From positions 1 to 64,000 of the forward strand of contig NZ_JAQZSM010000011.1 of the NCBI RefSeq assembly GCF_028745735.1: a DNA stretch of 64,000 nt. The letters are read 5' to 3'. Positions 46,187 through 55,271 of the stretch are shown piece by piece. Origin of the DNA: Roseinatronobacter alkalisoli. GTDB taxonomy: Bacteria > Pseudomonadota > Alphaproteobacteria > Rhodobacterales > Rhodobacteraceae. A model generated the notes under the pieces. The model searched no databases. It saw only the letters and a list, made by a program, of their open reading frames with translations, and was not told the DNA's origin. Numbering within the stretch: the first letter of the stretch is position 1; each line of letters begins with the position of its first letter. The translations under genes were made by a program, and so were the position numbers.

Positions 46187-46569
46187 GAAGCAACCCTCTT
46201 GTTTGGGAGAACGCCGATCAGTTATTGTTGAAACTAGCAGGTTTGAGACACATAAGGCGTTTGGTCGCCTTGAGGTGGTGGTTGCATTGTGGGCGAGCAG
46301 ACGCTTCTGTCCTTTCATTCTCCATACGACCGACCATTTGACGATAAGATTGCCTGATCCTGCCTACTGATCAAGTGTTTAGCATTGTGCATGGAATTGG
46401 TGTTCACTTGAAGCAAGTATATTCGGGCCGTTTGCACTGACAACCAAGGGCTGTTGACGATCAGGATTGAACTTACCCGCTGACGCGGGAGGCTGTTGAT
46501 ATCTGCCGCGACAACTACACGATGCACAGGTCTGGTTGCTAGACCAATCCTCAATCAGGAGATAATCCC
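46187..46569. other. Gap with no recognised gene
   Basis: Lower-GC DNA with only short frames. It holds the promoter region of the flavoprotein gene on the minus strand and the remains of mobile DNA further right. Confidence 0.4.
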
Positions 46570-46805
46570 ATGACTGATATCACGGCAGCAGTGGAACCGC
46601 TGCGTCGTCGTATGATCGAAGACCATGAACCTGCGCAACCTGTGGCCTGCAACACTGCCTGCCGATCCGCAGCCAAGGCATCATGCCTGTCCATACGGTC
46701 ACAGCGTCGATACACCGTGTCACAGCTTCACAACCCAGTTGCTTGAGAGCGGCACGGATTCCGGACCATTCCGGTTTTGTTGGAACATGCCAAGCTTCTG
46801 CCGGT
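46570..46805 (+). pseudogene. Tyrosine recombinase/integrase relic with internal deletion
   Basis: ATG 46570 starts TDITAAVEPLRRRMIEDHE, as in tyrosine recombinases carried by roseobacter-type elements. The middle is lost. Near 46728 the sequence HSFTTQLLESGTD appears, equivalent to the HxFATHLLE block, followed in another frame by a GHAKL-like end. Catalytic Arg and Tyr blocks are missing. Confidence 0.6.
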
Positions 46806-47030
46806 TCCCGAGTTCCATGTCGGCTTTACGGTGCCCACCGCGATTGCCGAGGTCACCTTCATAACAAGGCCATTGTCTATGCGATCCTCTCTGAACGCGT
46901 GTGGCCTCTGACCCAAGAAACATGCGTTGAGCTGCGCGTGAGTTATACTGGTCTTGCCCCGCGTGGACATCTGCGACGGATCGATGCTGCCCGGGCGGCT
47001 ATTGAAGCAGCAGTCAAAGGACAAGAATAA
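46806..47030 (+). pseudogene. C-terminal fragment of an unknown protein
   Basis: An open frame ending at 47030 reads KAIVYAILSERVWPLTQETC then GLAPRGHLRRIDAARAAIEA. It looks like a genuine protein C-terminus by composition, but I recognise no family and see no start. Joined to the integrase relic. Confidence 0.3.
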
Positions 47031-47082
47031 GATATACCCCTACATGAGTCTGACCTTGATAGCACTTTGTAGAAGGTAGAAG

Positions 47083-47220
47083 ATGGCTCGCGTGCGCGAT
47101 GATCCTGACGCCAAGATCAGCCTGGCTGCGACCATCAAAGAAAGCTTTGTCGTTGACGCCCACTCCATACCACACAACCGCTATGCGCAACTACGGGCGA
47201 TGCTGTTTTTCCTGTCTTGA
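47083..47220 (+). CDS. Small ORF of unknown function
   Basis: 45 codons, ATG 47083 with GAAGG about nine bases upstream, starting ARVRDDPDAKISLAATIKES. No recognised family; perhaps a fragment. It lies 57 bases before the ccdA gene. Confidence 0.25.
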   Translation: MARVRDDPDAKISLAATIKESFVVDAHSIPHNRYAQLRAMLFFLS

Positions 47221-47276
47221 TCGACAGAAGAATGCCATACATGCTCTTGTTCCACACATTTTTTGGGGGGGCTTCG

Positions 47277-47498
47277 ATGGGCCGCGGCAAAGTGAATCTG
47301 ACGCTGGACGCAGATGTAGCAGAAACCGCACGTGCACTTGGACTGAACATGTCACGCCTTGCGGAAGCTGCTTTTATCAGAGCTGCTAAACTTGAGCACA
47401 ATCGTCTATGGCGCGAGGAAAACAACCACGCCATTGCCGCCTATACTCAAGAGGTGGCTAGGAATGGCTTGCCCCTGTCGCGCTTCAGAAGCTTCTAA
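47277..47498 (+). CDS. ccdA: Orphan CcdA-family antitoxin
   Basis: 73 residues from ATG 47277 behind a G-rich site. The N-terminus GRGKVNLTLDADVAETARAL is a ribbon-helix-helix DNA-binding region; the C-terminus (WREENNHAIAAYTQEVARNG LPLSRFRSF) matches the CcdB-binding tail of CcdA antitoxins. In normal operons ccdB follows directly; here no ccdB is found on either strand in the next 700 bases. It could be a domesticated antitoxin neutralising CcdB from elsewhere, or the remnant of a lost module. Confidence 0.75.
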   Translation: MGRGKVNLTLDADVAETARALGLNMSRLAEAAFIRAAKLEHNRLWREENNHAIAAYTQEVARNGLPLSRFRSF

Positions 47499-48265
47499 AA
47501 CGCTGTTGGCATGACATAATTTAGTCTGAGATGCTGCCTCCTGCGATGCGGTCAGCTTGTCGTTGATCTCTAAACCGATCCTATGGTTGTCGATGTATTG
47601 CAGATCGTTACCCTGCACGTGAAGTAGGGTAAGTTGCTGCCGTTCGGAGCCTGACTCTGGTATGCAAGTTGACGGCGCCACTTGGGTTGTCCGGATGCAG
47701 GGGTCAGCTGCGGTGCCGGGCGCGGAATTCTATGAGTCGATTGGTTTGTTGATCGAATATTGCGACGCCCTTAAGCGCACATTGGATATTCTGAACGATA
47801 AGGTGCGAATTTTTCGCGGATTGGACAAAACGAAGTCGACAGGAGCACCACGTGCCACATCTCTCCTGATGCGTGCGATTCACGGAGCAAACTAAGTTGG
47901 GCATTCTACTTAATTGTGAATAGAGGTACTTGTGCTTGATACACAAGTCTTTTGTCGCGAAACGCCGATGGTTCATGCGCGGTTCCGGACGGCGTGTGGT
48001 CAGGGAGGCGTTAGTCGTGACATTGAGACGCGAGAACGCTGAGTTAGTATTCGGCAATATTGTGCTGGGAGCCGTGTGCCGGATATGGGGTCGTTCTAAC
48101 CGGTGGCCGTCGTAGAGCCAGTAAGGTGTCGCTGATGGTCTTGTCCAGCATGGGTGCAACGTACCAATTCAGTACGGAAAGGAATTTCGTTTTCGTGGTG
48201 TGGTTGCTACACAAGGCCGGAATAAGGCCGGATACTTTTCCCAAAATGAAAGAGCGAGCAGGCAA
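47499..48265. other. Gap after ccdA; one weak ORF
   Basis: A 77-codon frame at 47662-47895 (with FYESIGLLIEYCDALKRTLD) has no ribosome-binding site and no recognised relatives. The rest holds only short frames. The promoter of yqaA should lie near its right end. Confidence 0.35.
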
Positions 48266-48844
48266 GTGCTGAAATCTCTGTATGACTGGACCTTGTCACT
48301 TGCGCGCCATCCGCATGCGCTATGGGCTTTGGCGATCGTGGCGTTCATTGAAAGCTCGATCTTTCCGATTCCGCCGGATGTGCTGATGATTGCAATGATC
48401 GTGGCGCGTCCGTCGCGGGCGTTTGTGATTGCGGGCGTGGCCACAGTCGCGTCTGTGGCTGGCGGGATGGCGGGATATTTCATCGGCTATGGTGCATTCG
48501 AGACATTGGGGCGACCGGTGTTGGAATTTTATGGCAAGGATGCCTATTTCGAGCAGTTTCAGGCGCGGTATAACGAATGGGGGGCCTGGGCGGTGCTGAT
48601 CGCGGGGGTGACGCCTTTTCCCTATAAGGTCATTACCATTCTGTCGGGGGCGACCGGGTTGTCGCTGCCGGTGTTCATTGTTGCATCGGTGATTGCGCGG
48701 GCATTGCGCTTCTTCATTGTCGCCGCCCTGCTGTGGAGATTTGGCGCACCGATCCGTGATTTCATAGAGCGTCGTCTGGGGCTTATGTTCACCTTGTTTA
48801 TGGCGCTTCTTCTGGGCGGATTTCTGGCTGTGAGGTATCTATGA
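48266..48844 (+). CDS. YqaA/DedA-family membrane protein
   Basis: 192 residues from GTG 48266 (GAGCAGG site); the opening LKSLYDWTLSLARHPHALWA is typical for the alphaproteobacterial YqaA group. Family motifs: AFIESSIFPIPPDVLMIAM, GGMAGYFIGYGAFE, FPYKVITILSGATGLSLPVF. About five membrane helices. DedA relatives take part in lipid recycling or membrane homeostasis; YqaA itself is uncharacterised. It overlaps the broken dsbB gene by 4 bases. Confidence 0.85.
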   Translation: MLKSLYDWTLSLARHPHALWALAIVAFIESSIFPIPPDVLMIAMIVARPSRAFVIAGVATVASVAGGMAGYFIGYGAFETLGRPVLEFYGKDAYFEQFQARYNEWGAWAVLIAGVTPFPYKVITILSGATGLSLPVFIVASVIARALRFFIVAALLWRFGAPIRDFIERRLGLMFTLFMALLLGGFLAVRYL

Positions 48845-49077
48845 TGCGAAGGCGGGTTCAAATTCTGGCATTGGCAGGGCCTTTGGGGTTCTGCTTGACG
48901 CACTGATGGTGGCATTGCGCACTGTATATCTGGCAGCGCTGGTCGCATGTCATAACCCTGTTGTGCGGCAGCGGCACCGGTCTTGCCCGAGCCGGTCGTT
49001 GCGATGACCGCACGGCGAGGGTCAAGACATCTGGAACAGCCTTTTGCACATGCCGAAGAATTTCTGGCAGAGTGTGA
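48841..49077 (+). pseudogene. dsbB (disulfide bond formation protein B) pseudogene
   Basis: ATG overlaps the yqaA stop. The frame reads RRRVQILALAGPLGFCLTH, then TGA, then in the same frame CALYIWQRWSHVITLLCGSG, which matches the C-x-x-CxWQRWPH region of DsbB. After that it degenerates (ARAGRCDDRTARV..) and stops at 49077. About 60 residues of the first periplasmic loop and all later helices are lost. Confidence 0.6.
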
Positions 49078-50239
49078 CTGTTTTTCGGCATTTCGACCCG
49101 CAGCCTTCGCGTTATGTCAGAATGTATCGAGCCAAGCGAGCTAGTGCTGCATCCCTCTTCCACGATGGCCAATCACGTGGTCAAGCCAGCTGCGGCCAAC
49201 CGTCCCGCAAGGTCGGGTTGGTTTTCAGCAGGCGGCAGAAATGGGCGCTTGGTGCCAGCATCAGTTAGCGGGTGATTTCCCAAGCCAAAAAACATGCGCG
49301 ATGTCTTCTATCCCTGTGCATCCAGCCCAAGTGTTGTCAGCGCCATGCGGATCATCACTGAATCGTGTCGCGATGCGACAAAATCCTCAATCGTTGTCCC
49401 AACCCAGATAGGTCAACACGCGCTCCGGCGCGATGTTGAATGGGTGGGGGCGGACTTACACGAGTGATGGGCCTTTTCATGTGCGCATATTCCGTCCGTG
49501 TGCGTACATTTTGCGCACATGGATACGTTCTCATGCCGAGCCATATTTTCTTTTAAATTTCAAAGCCGTACGTTCTTCCTGACTCAGGTTCTGCTTTTCT
49601 CGCTAAGTTTTGTGTCGCGCATGCCAGGTTATACTTGGCTATAAAAGAGTAACTACAACCTGCCGATGCCCTTCCAAGCCATTATTTTTAAAAAGATAAA
49701 TATAATCAGTTGAGGCTATGGTGATTCCGAAACCACGATCATGCAGGGCCGAAACACCGCATCTGAAATTTCGACACCCAAAATCCGACGGGTTCGTCTG
49801 ACTGACCCAGTGGATAAGTTTACGCTGGTGTTAATGAAACCACGAACGCCACTGGGGCGCGGAGCTTTACGATTGCGGGGCAAGTCGGAGCTGGAAATTG
49901 ACGTATTACATGGCCGCAAGTATTGTGATCGACCCTCGCCGACAAGCGATTTTTCGTCTGGGTCATTTTCAGGGTGAATACGATGGAGCATCCGCATTTT
50001 TGCTCTCCACCCGATCGATTTCCTAGGTCAGAATGATACCTATTGCGGCGTGTAGGGCAGAGTGACGTAGTCAAGCGCGGGGGTAGGGGGGCAGGTCGCC
50101 CCGGCGTGTGCGTGATCTGCTGGCGTCCACCAATTGCAATCCTTCTAGAGCGGCTCTGTCTTTGTCATAATCGAAAGGGGATTCCGATTTTGGTCGCGGT
50201 ATGCTTCAGAACCTCTACCGGTGAAGGGGGCCAGCATGG
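49078..50239. other. 1.2-kb gap with low coding potential
   Basis: Mixed GC content with an AT-rich part at about 49500-49720. Short frames such as 49741-49977 (+) and 49716-49997 (-) overlap each other and resemble nothing known. Probably degraded mobile DNA between dsbB and the IS630 element. Confidence 0.4.
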
Positions 50240-51196
50240 ATGACGAAACCATGCTCAGACGATCTTCGGGAGCGCGTTGTCGAGGCGATGCAATCCGGGG
50301 CGAGCTGCCGTAGCGTTGCGGCACGGTTCGGAATTGCGCCGTCGAGCGCAGTGAAGTGGGCTCAGCGCGCGACGCAGACCGGCTCGGTGAGCCGGGCACA
50401 GATGGGCGGCTATCGGCGGCCCATTCTTGAACCGCACCGGGACTGGCTGCTGGATCAGGTGCGCGCCTGTCCGCATATCACCCTGGCGATGCTGCAAGAG
50501 CTGCTGGCCCAGCGTGGGGTCGACGTGACCCATGACACCGTCTGGTGGTTCCTGCGCGGCTGCGGGTTCAGTTTCAAAAAAGACGTTGGTCGCCGATGAG
50601 CGCGAACGCCCGGATGTTAAGCGTCGCCGCGACAGGTGGAAGCACCATCAGGGGCGTATTGATCCGACACGACTGGTCTTCATCGACGAGACCTGGGTGA
50701 AGACAAACATGGCACCGCTGCGGGGCTGGGCGCCCAAAGGCGAATGCCTGCCCGGCGCCGCGCCTTTTGGGCACTGGAAACCTCCACCTTCATTGCCGCC
50801 CTCCGCCATGACTGCATCGATGCGCCTTGGGTGTTCGATGGCCCCGTGAATGGGGACATCTTCCGGACCTATGTCGAACGGGTTCTGGTTCCGGCTCTGC
50901 GCCCTGACGATGTGGTCGTGATGGACAATCTGGGAAGTCACAAGAGCTAGGCTGTGCGGCAGGCCATCCGATCTGATGGTGGGCACCTCCTGTTCTTGCC
51001 CCCATACAGCCCCGATCTGAACTCCATCGAACAGGCATTCGCCAAGCTCAAACACTGGATACGCAACGCGGCACCTCGGTCGAGAGATATGCTTTGGCGC
51101 ACCGACGGAACGATCCTAAACCGCTTCACCCCCGACGAATGCGCCAACTACCTCAAAAAACGCAGGCTATGCTTCCGTGCAAACCTGATGAGCTAA
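50240..51196 (+). pseudogene. IS630-family transposase, two-frame type, further inactivated
   Basis: The first frame (50240-50599) gives the helix-turn-helix part: DDLRERVVEAMQSGASCRSV, then HDTVWWFLRGCGFSFKK. An A6 run at 50576-50581 is a typical slippery site; the -1 frame continues TLVADERERPDVKRRR with the DDE core (VFIDETWVKTNMAPLRGW, VVMDNLGSHKS, YSPDLNSIEQAFAKLK). Two lesions go beyond programmed shifting: a one-base loss near 50780 in the GHWK-TSTF region and a TAG after GSHKS at about 50948. Its end overlaps the end of the EamA gene. Confidence 0.8.
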
Positions 51197-52083
51197 GCTT
51201 GAAAAGCCAAGATTGCGGTCGAGAGAAAGAGAATGCCAACAACGACAGATTTCGGCCGTACGTTTCGTTCTCCGATCAGCATGACGGACAACATGAAACC
51301 TACGATTAGGCTCGCCCGGCGAAAGACAGACAGATAGGTAACGCTCGCCGAAGGATCGTTGATTGCTAGGAAATACACCCATTCGGCGGCGACCCAAGAT
51401 AGACCAACCAGCGGGATCCAAATTGACCAGGTTGGTTTCCATGCCGTCGGGTTTTTTCTGCACACCCAGGCGAGAAGTAGCCCCGCGAGGAGGAAGCGGT
51501 GAATGGCTGACCATGCCTGCACAGTCGTTGCTGATATGCCGATATCGTGGACGATGAACTTGTCATAGACAGTTGTCATGGCCGATAGGATCGTTGCCAA
51601 TAGCATCATCAGCACCGGCACCGAGCGCATCAGTCGGATTCCCTCAGTTTTCCCGATCTGCGACAGCAGAAAGTAAGCCAGCACAGCGACGATGACGACA
51701 AAGAACTGAACGGGGCTCAAAAATTCCTGAAAAACGATGATGCCGCCGAGCATCGTCCAAAGTGGGCCTGAGGCGCGCATCGCCCCCGAAAACGACATCG
51801 GCAATTCACGGACCGCGTAATAGGCAAAGACCCAGCTGCCCGTCATCATGACCCCCTTGATGAGAATCAGCAGTTGTTCTTTCGCGTTGGTTTCCGAAAC
51901 CCGAACATGAAACCCGGTCCCTGTCGCAATCGGCAAGAAGGCGACTAGCCAGGCCAATGCCCCAAACAGCGCCGACCAGAAAACGACGGTCATTACCATG
52001 TTTCGAGACATGGCCTTCTTGGTCCAATAGTCATAGAGGCCAAGGATGACCCCGGCCAGCAACCCGAAACCGACCCAGCTCAT
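51193..52083 (-). CDS. EamA/DMT-family transporter
   Basis: 296 residues with ten predicted membrane helices in two EamA repeats (e.g. FGLLAGVILGLYDYWTKKAM, YYAVRELPMSFSGAMRASGP, YLSVFRRASLIVGFMLS). Such transporters export small metabolites or amino acids. Start ATG 52083 overlaps the aldo/keto reductase stop (ATGA), making it the last gene of a four-gene operon. Its 3' end runs tail-to-tail into the IS630 relic, so the last few residues may be IS-derived. Substrate unknown. Confidence 0.82.
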   Translation of the reverse strand: MSWVGFGLLAGVILGLYDYWTKKAMSRNMVMTVVFWSALFGALAWLVAFLPIATGTGFHVRVSETNAKEQLLILIKGVMMTGSWVFAYYAVRELPMSFSGAMRASGPLWTMLGGIIVFQEFLSPVQFFVVIVAVLAYFLLSQIGKTEGIRLMRSVPVLMMLLATILSAMTTVYDKFIVHDIGISATTVQAWSAIHRFLLAGLLLAWVCRKNPTAWKPTWSIWIPLVGLSWVAAEWVYFLAINDPSASVTYLSVFRRASLIVGFMLSVMLIGERNVRPKSVVVGILFLSTAILAFQA

Positions 52084-52835
52084 CGTCTTGCGCCCGCAAA
52101 GGCCTTGAAATTTTCACGCAAATGCAACGGTGATCCGGTCCCCGTCAAAATTACGCTACCAGCTGGTAGGTTAGAGGAAAGGATGAAGGAAAAAGCTGCC
52201 GTGATCTGGGAACCGGCGGCCAGTTGTCCCATGGCAAGCGGGCGATTGATCAATGCCCGGATACTCGCATCTGCAAGTTCCTCAAAAATTTCAGAGAATT
52301 GGGAATTTGTAGCACTGAAGGGAAACTGAAGCCAGTCGAACAGGCCAATCTCCATAGCAAGACGAGCTGAAGGGATATCGGAAACAGACGCTCCAAAGGA
52401 CGTGATGCCGTTATTGCGCGCATGAGTGATCGCTGTGACGATGCCAGGCGATCTTAGGGTTTCGGCGCTTGCCTTGTGTATCTGAAGGATGTCTATCCTC
52501 CCGAGGAGCCTCAAGCTTTGATCAATACTGCGACAAAGCTCATCGGCATCGTGGCAAACGCGTGTCGAATTTCCCTCACCAGCCCAAAATTCACCCATCT
52601 TGGTGCTGATGACGAGTTGGGCACGTTCCTCAATCGTCAGATTCGCCAAAAACTGCCCAAGGAGCCGTTCACTGTCCCCATAGGCCGGGGCGGTATCAAA
52701 GCATCGTATGCCTAGTGTATGGGCGTCCTGCAGCAATTGCATTGCTACGTGCTGCAGGGGAGGCTGTGAGTTGTGCACACCCCAATTGCGCCCGATTGAG
52801 AGCAGCCCGAGCCCTAATTCCACGTTCGGCCTCAT
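52080..52835 (-). CDS. Aldo/keto reductase family oxidoreductase
   Basis: 251 residues. The AKR tetrad is visible: Asp and Tyr in RCFDTAPAYGDSERLLGQFL, Lys in STKMG, His in ILQIHKAS. NADPH-side motifs are shorter than usual, and the protein is below the ordinary 300 residues. It overlaps its upstream neighbour by 4 bases. In this operon it should act on the same small molecule as the flavoprotein. Confidence 0.8.
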   Translation of the reverse strand: MRPNVELGLGLLSIGRNWGVHNSQPPLQHVAMQLLQDAHTLGIRCFDTAPAYGDSERLLGQFLANLTIEERAQLVISTKMGEFWAGEGNSTRVCHDADELCRSIDQSLRLLGRIDILQIHKASAETLRSPGIVTAITHARNNGITSFGASVSDIPSARLAMEIGLFDWLQFPFSATNSQFSEIFEELADASIRALINRPLAMGQLAAGSQITAAFSFILSSNLPAGSVILTGTGSPLHLRENFKAFAGARR

Positions 52836-53449
52836 TTTGCGGTAGGGTGATAGAAGGTCTGCGATTTCATAGCCGCTGCATCGAAGCTTCCCTGAGCAGA
52901 GATGACATATCCCTGCGGTACGATCAGGTCCCGCGCTGTGCCTTGCCCCTTGAGGACACCGCCGCGCAAATCCGGATCTGCGGTATTGAACGCTGCGCCA
53001 CCCTCAAGATGGCTACTGTCGACCAAGATCGCCCCGAGGATCTGTGAGCCGTCTTCGAGTTTGCTCGTCCCGTAAACTGCAGCTCCGCCGAGATATCGAC
53101 CGTGGGAACCGATTGTGATACGGGCACCACTCCGATTGGCTTTGGCGGTGAAGCCCCCCTCTCCGAACTGGTTTTTATCAGCGACTAGGATGTCGCCGCT
53201 AGTCGCTGCGATCACTGTGCCGGGATGAAAGACGTTGCCATCGCCGATCTCCAACCTTGCCGCCCCCTCACGAAGGAGGGAGACAACCGGGTAAATGACG
53301 TTGCCCACTCCAATCTCGATACCATGGGCAATCAGCACAGAGAACGGATCGAAGATCGTGTTGCGAGACGACAGCGCAATGACATCTTCTATCGATAGCA
53401 ATCCAGCCGCTTCCCGGACCTTGTTTAGCGTAGTAATATCCATGGTCAT
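52832..53449 (-). CDS. Left-handed beta-helix (hexapeptide-type) protein
   Basis: 205 residues from ATG 53449, which overlaps the flavoprotein stop. Repeating short strands (GIEIGVGNVIYPVVSLL, ARLEIGDGNVFHPGTVI, ARITIGSHGRYLGGAAVYG) form a left-handed helix of acyltransferase or dynactin-p25 type. No clear catalytic His of acetyltransferases is obvious, so it may be a scaffold or an atypical enzyme. Confidence 0.65.
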   Translation of the reverse strand: MTMDITTLNKVREAAGLLSIEDVIALSSRNTIFDPFSVLIAHGIEIGVGNVIYPVVSLLREGAARLEIGDGNVFHPGTVIAATSGDILVADKNQFGEGGFTAKANRSGARITIGSHGRYLGGAAVYGTSKLEDGSQILGAILVDSSHLEGGAAFNTADPDLRGGVLKGQGTARDLIVPQGYVISAQGSFDAAAMKSQTFYHPTAK

Positions 53450-54591
53450 GCGATCTCTCTCATGGCCGAAGCAGCCGCATATCTGTCGCATGGCCGAGCT
53501 GAGATCAAATCATCATCGATGGCATCGTGGATCTTGGCGACTATGGCATCGGTCAAATACGGGGTTTCAGTCAGCTTTCCTGGCAGGGCAACAATATGGC
53601 CCGGGATCGGCTCACGGATCGCGACATTAAGCGAGCGGGCAGCGTCTTCCTGATCGACGAGATCAACTTTGACGCAGGCAATATCCATCGCGTCAGGATC
53701 GTGCCAACTTGGGAAAATTTTGCGGATTCCCTGCCGCAGGTTCTTCGCCCTATCGGGGATGACGTTGTAGCCCCGAACATCACAGAGGACGGCGTCTTCG
53801 TTGAATCCGATAACCGATACCTCTCCATGGTGCATCATCGCCGCTTCGTGCGCATCGAGGTAGAAAACTCCCATGGGTGCGAGCCGTTTGGTTACGACCA
53901 GATGGCTTTTCCAATAGCGCACTGGGATTTCGACCTTATGCAGAGCGGTAAAGAGATATCCGGTTTCCGCTCCTGTCGTATAAACGATGCGCTGGCCGCT
54001 GACACGCAGATGTCCACCATTGGGGTCCTCTAGTTCGAGAGTCAGTCCTTCACACCTGATGATGCGGTGGGCCACGAGGAAAGTGCAGCCGCTGACCCGT
54101 GCCGTCCCGAGGAGCTTTCGGTAAAGCAGACGGGTATTGATCGAGACGTCGTTGACCTCGAACAGGGCAGCAGCACGGGAAAAATCAGCCGCTGGGACAC
54201 GCGACGCAGCGGCCAGCGGCGAGATTTGTCTGAAACTTACGTTGGCGTCTTCCCAACGGCTGATAACATCTTCGAGACGATCACCATCCCTGAGTATGGC
54301 GATGGATCTCTTGTCCGTATCCTCAATCGCCTCTGGGACGAACGCCTTCAGTTGTTTGTGTCCATAAATGCAGCGCCGGGCGACTTGCAGAGCGTTGGCG
54401 CGATCCCGGATCGAAACAGCATGATACGTGCCGCGATGCAGCCACCCTTCATTTCGTGTGGAGGGCCCCGATGCCAGACGCGGCTTTTGTTCGATCACTA
54501 CAACCGAAAGCCCGATCTGGCTCAGCCTTTGTGCGGTCATAAGGCCAGCTGCACCTGCACCAACAACGATCACATCATAATTCACTGTCAT
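53446..54591 (-). CDS. FAD-dependent oxidoreductase (DAO family)
   Basis: 381 residues; ATG 54591 with AGGAG nine bases upstream. The N-terminus VNYDVIVVGAGAAGLMTAQR is the FAD-binding fingerprint with VIEQKPRLASGPSTRNEGWL after it, as in L-2-hydroxyglutarate or glycerol-3-phosphate dehydrogenase-like DAO proteins. C-terminal substrate domain less clear (GEVSVIGFNEDAVLC). First gene of the operon; its leader holds a tetranucleotide repeat. Confidence 0.82.
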   Translation of the reverse strand: MTVNYDVIVVGAGAAGLMTAQRLSQIGLSVVVIEQKPRLASGPSTRNEGWLHRGTYHAVSIRDRANALQVARRCIYGHKQLKAFVPEAIEDTDKRSIAILRDGDRLEDVISRWEDANVSFRQISPLAAASRVPAADFSRAAALFEVNDVSINTRLLYRKLLGTARVSGCTFLVAHRIIRCEGLTLELEDPNGGHLRVSGQRIVYTTGAETGYLFTALHKVEIPVRYWKSHLVVTKRLAPMGVFYLDAHEAAMMHHGEVSVIGFNEDAVLCDVRGYNVIPDRAKNLRQGIRKIFPSWHDPDAMDIACVKVDLVDQEDAARSLNVAIREPIPGHIVALPGKLTETPYLTDAIVAKIHDAIDDDLISARPCDRYAAASAMREIA

Positions 54592-54618
54592 TACTTATTA
54601 CTCCTAAATCGTACCACA

Positions 54619-54642
54619 GAAAGAAAGAAAGAAAGAAAGAAA
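54619..54642. repeat. (GAAA)6 tetranucleotide tract in the operon leader
   Basis: Six perfect GAAA units (TTTC on the coding strand) about 30 bases upstream of the flavoprotein start and just upstream of its ribosome-binding site. Tracts of this kind change length by slippage; here it would alter leader or promoter spacing, not the reading frame. Confidence 0.9.
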
Positions 54643-54646
54643 CGCG

Positions 54647-54674
54647 AATAGGTTGTCAACAATAGGTTGTCAAC
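54647..54674. repeat. 14-bp tandem direct repeat (AATAGGTTGTCAAC x2)
   Basis: Two perfect head-to-tail copies beside the GAAA tract. Each contains a GGTTG-T-CAACC-like dyad (the first copy's last base adjoins the second) and, on the minus strand, a TTGACA box. From the distal TTGACA a TATTCG lies 17 bases on. Possible regulator site or promoter. Confidence 0.7.
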
Positions 54675-55271
54675 CATGCAGAAAGATCATCCCAAGGATG
54701 CATCGCACCGGCAGCCCAGGCACGGCCCGTTCCTGGGCGACGTGGGCCACAAAAACCACCTGCCCGATTAACTACTGACACTCGCTGATGACGACATTCT
54801 GTTTGGCCTCCGCGCCCGATTCTGCTTGTGCCCACTCCGGCCCTCTGCGCGCTGGCCTGCCACCCCTTTCAACCGCAGATCCAAAAGCAGATGAGTGCCC
54901 TTGTGGTAGGATTCTTATGCGCTCACCGTCGAAGCCCGGTGTGGTGTTTACTGGATGGATCAGGGATAATCCGTGCGCGAGCATGACAGCATTAACGATG
55001 TAAATTTCCTGCGTATTCAGAGTGCGTCTGCACAAGAATGGGAGCCGTATTAATTGCGGGGGCATGTCTGACATGTTCGTTAAGAACTGGCATCCGCATT
55101 CCAACGCCCCGAACATAGGAAGCTGGGTTGCGGTCGTATTGTAAACCACCATCTTGGCTAAACCCGTGCTACATCCTTCACAAGGATGCGCCTTCAAAAA
55201 ACCGCATGGGCAAAAAGCTGTTTCCCCTTGCTCGAAAATTGGTCTAGCAAATGCAAAACAAAGGTATTTCC
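54675..55271. other. Gap before rmlC with a doubtful minus-strand ORF
   Basis: A 141-codon frame on the minus strand (54772-55197) has several cysteines but no recognised domain or ribosome-binding site; I do not call it a gene. The promoter for the rml operon should be in the right part. Confidence 0.35.

Noticed and set aside
54772-55197. 141-codon minus-strand gene
   Set aside because: No ribosome-binding site, odd composition and no recognised domain.
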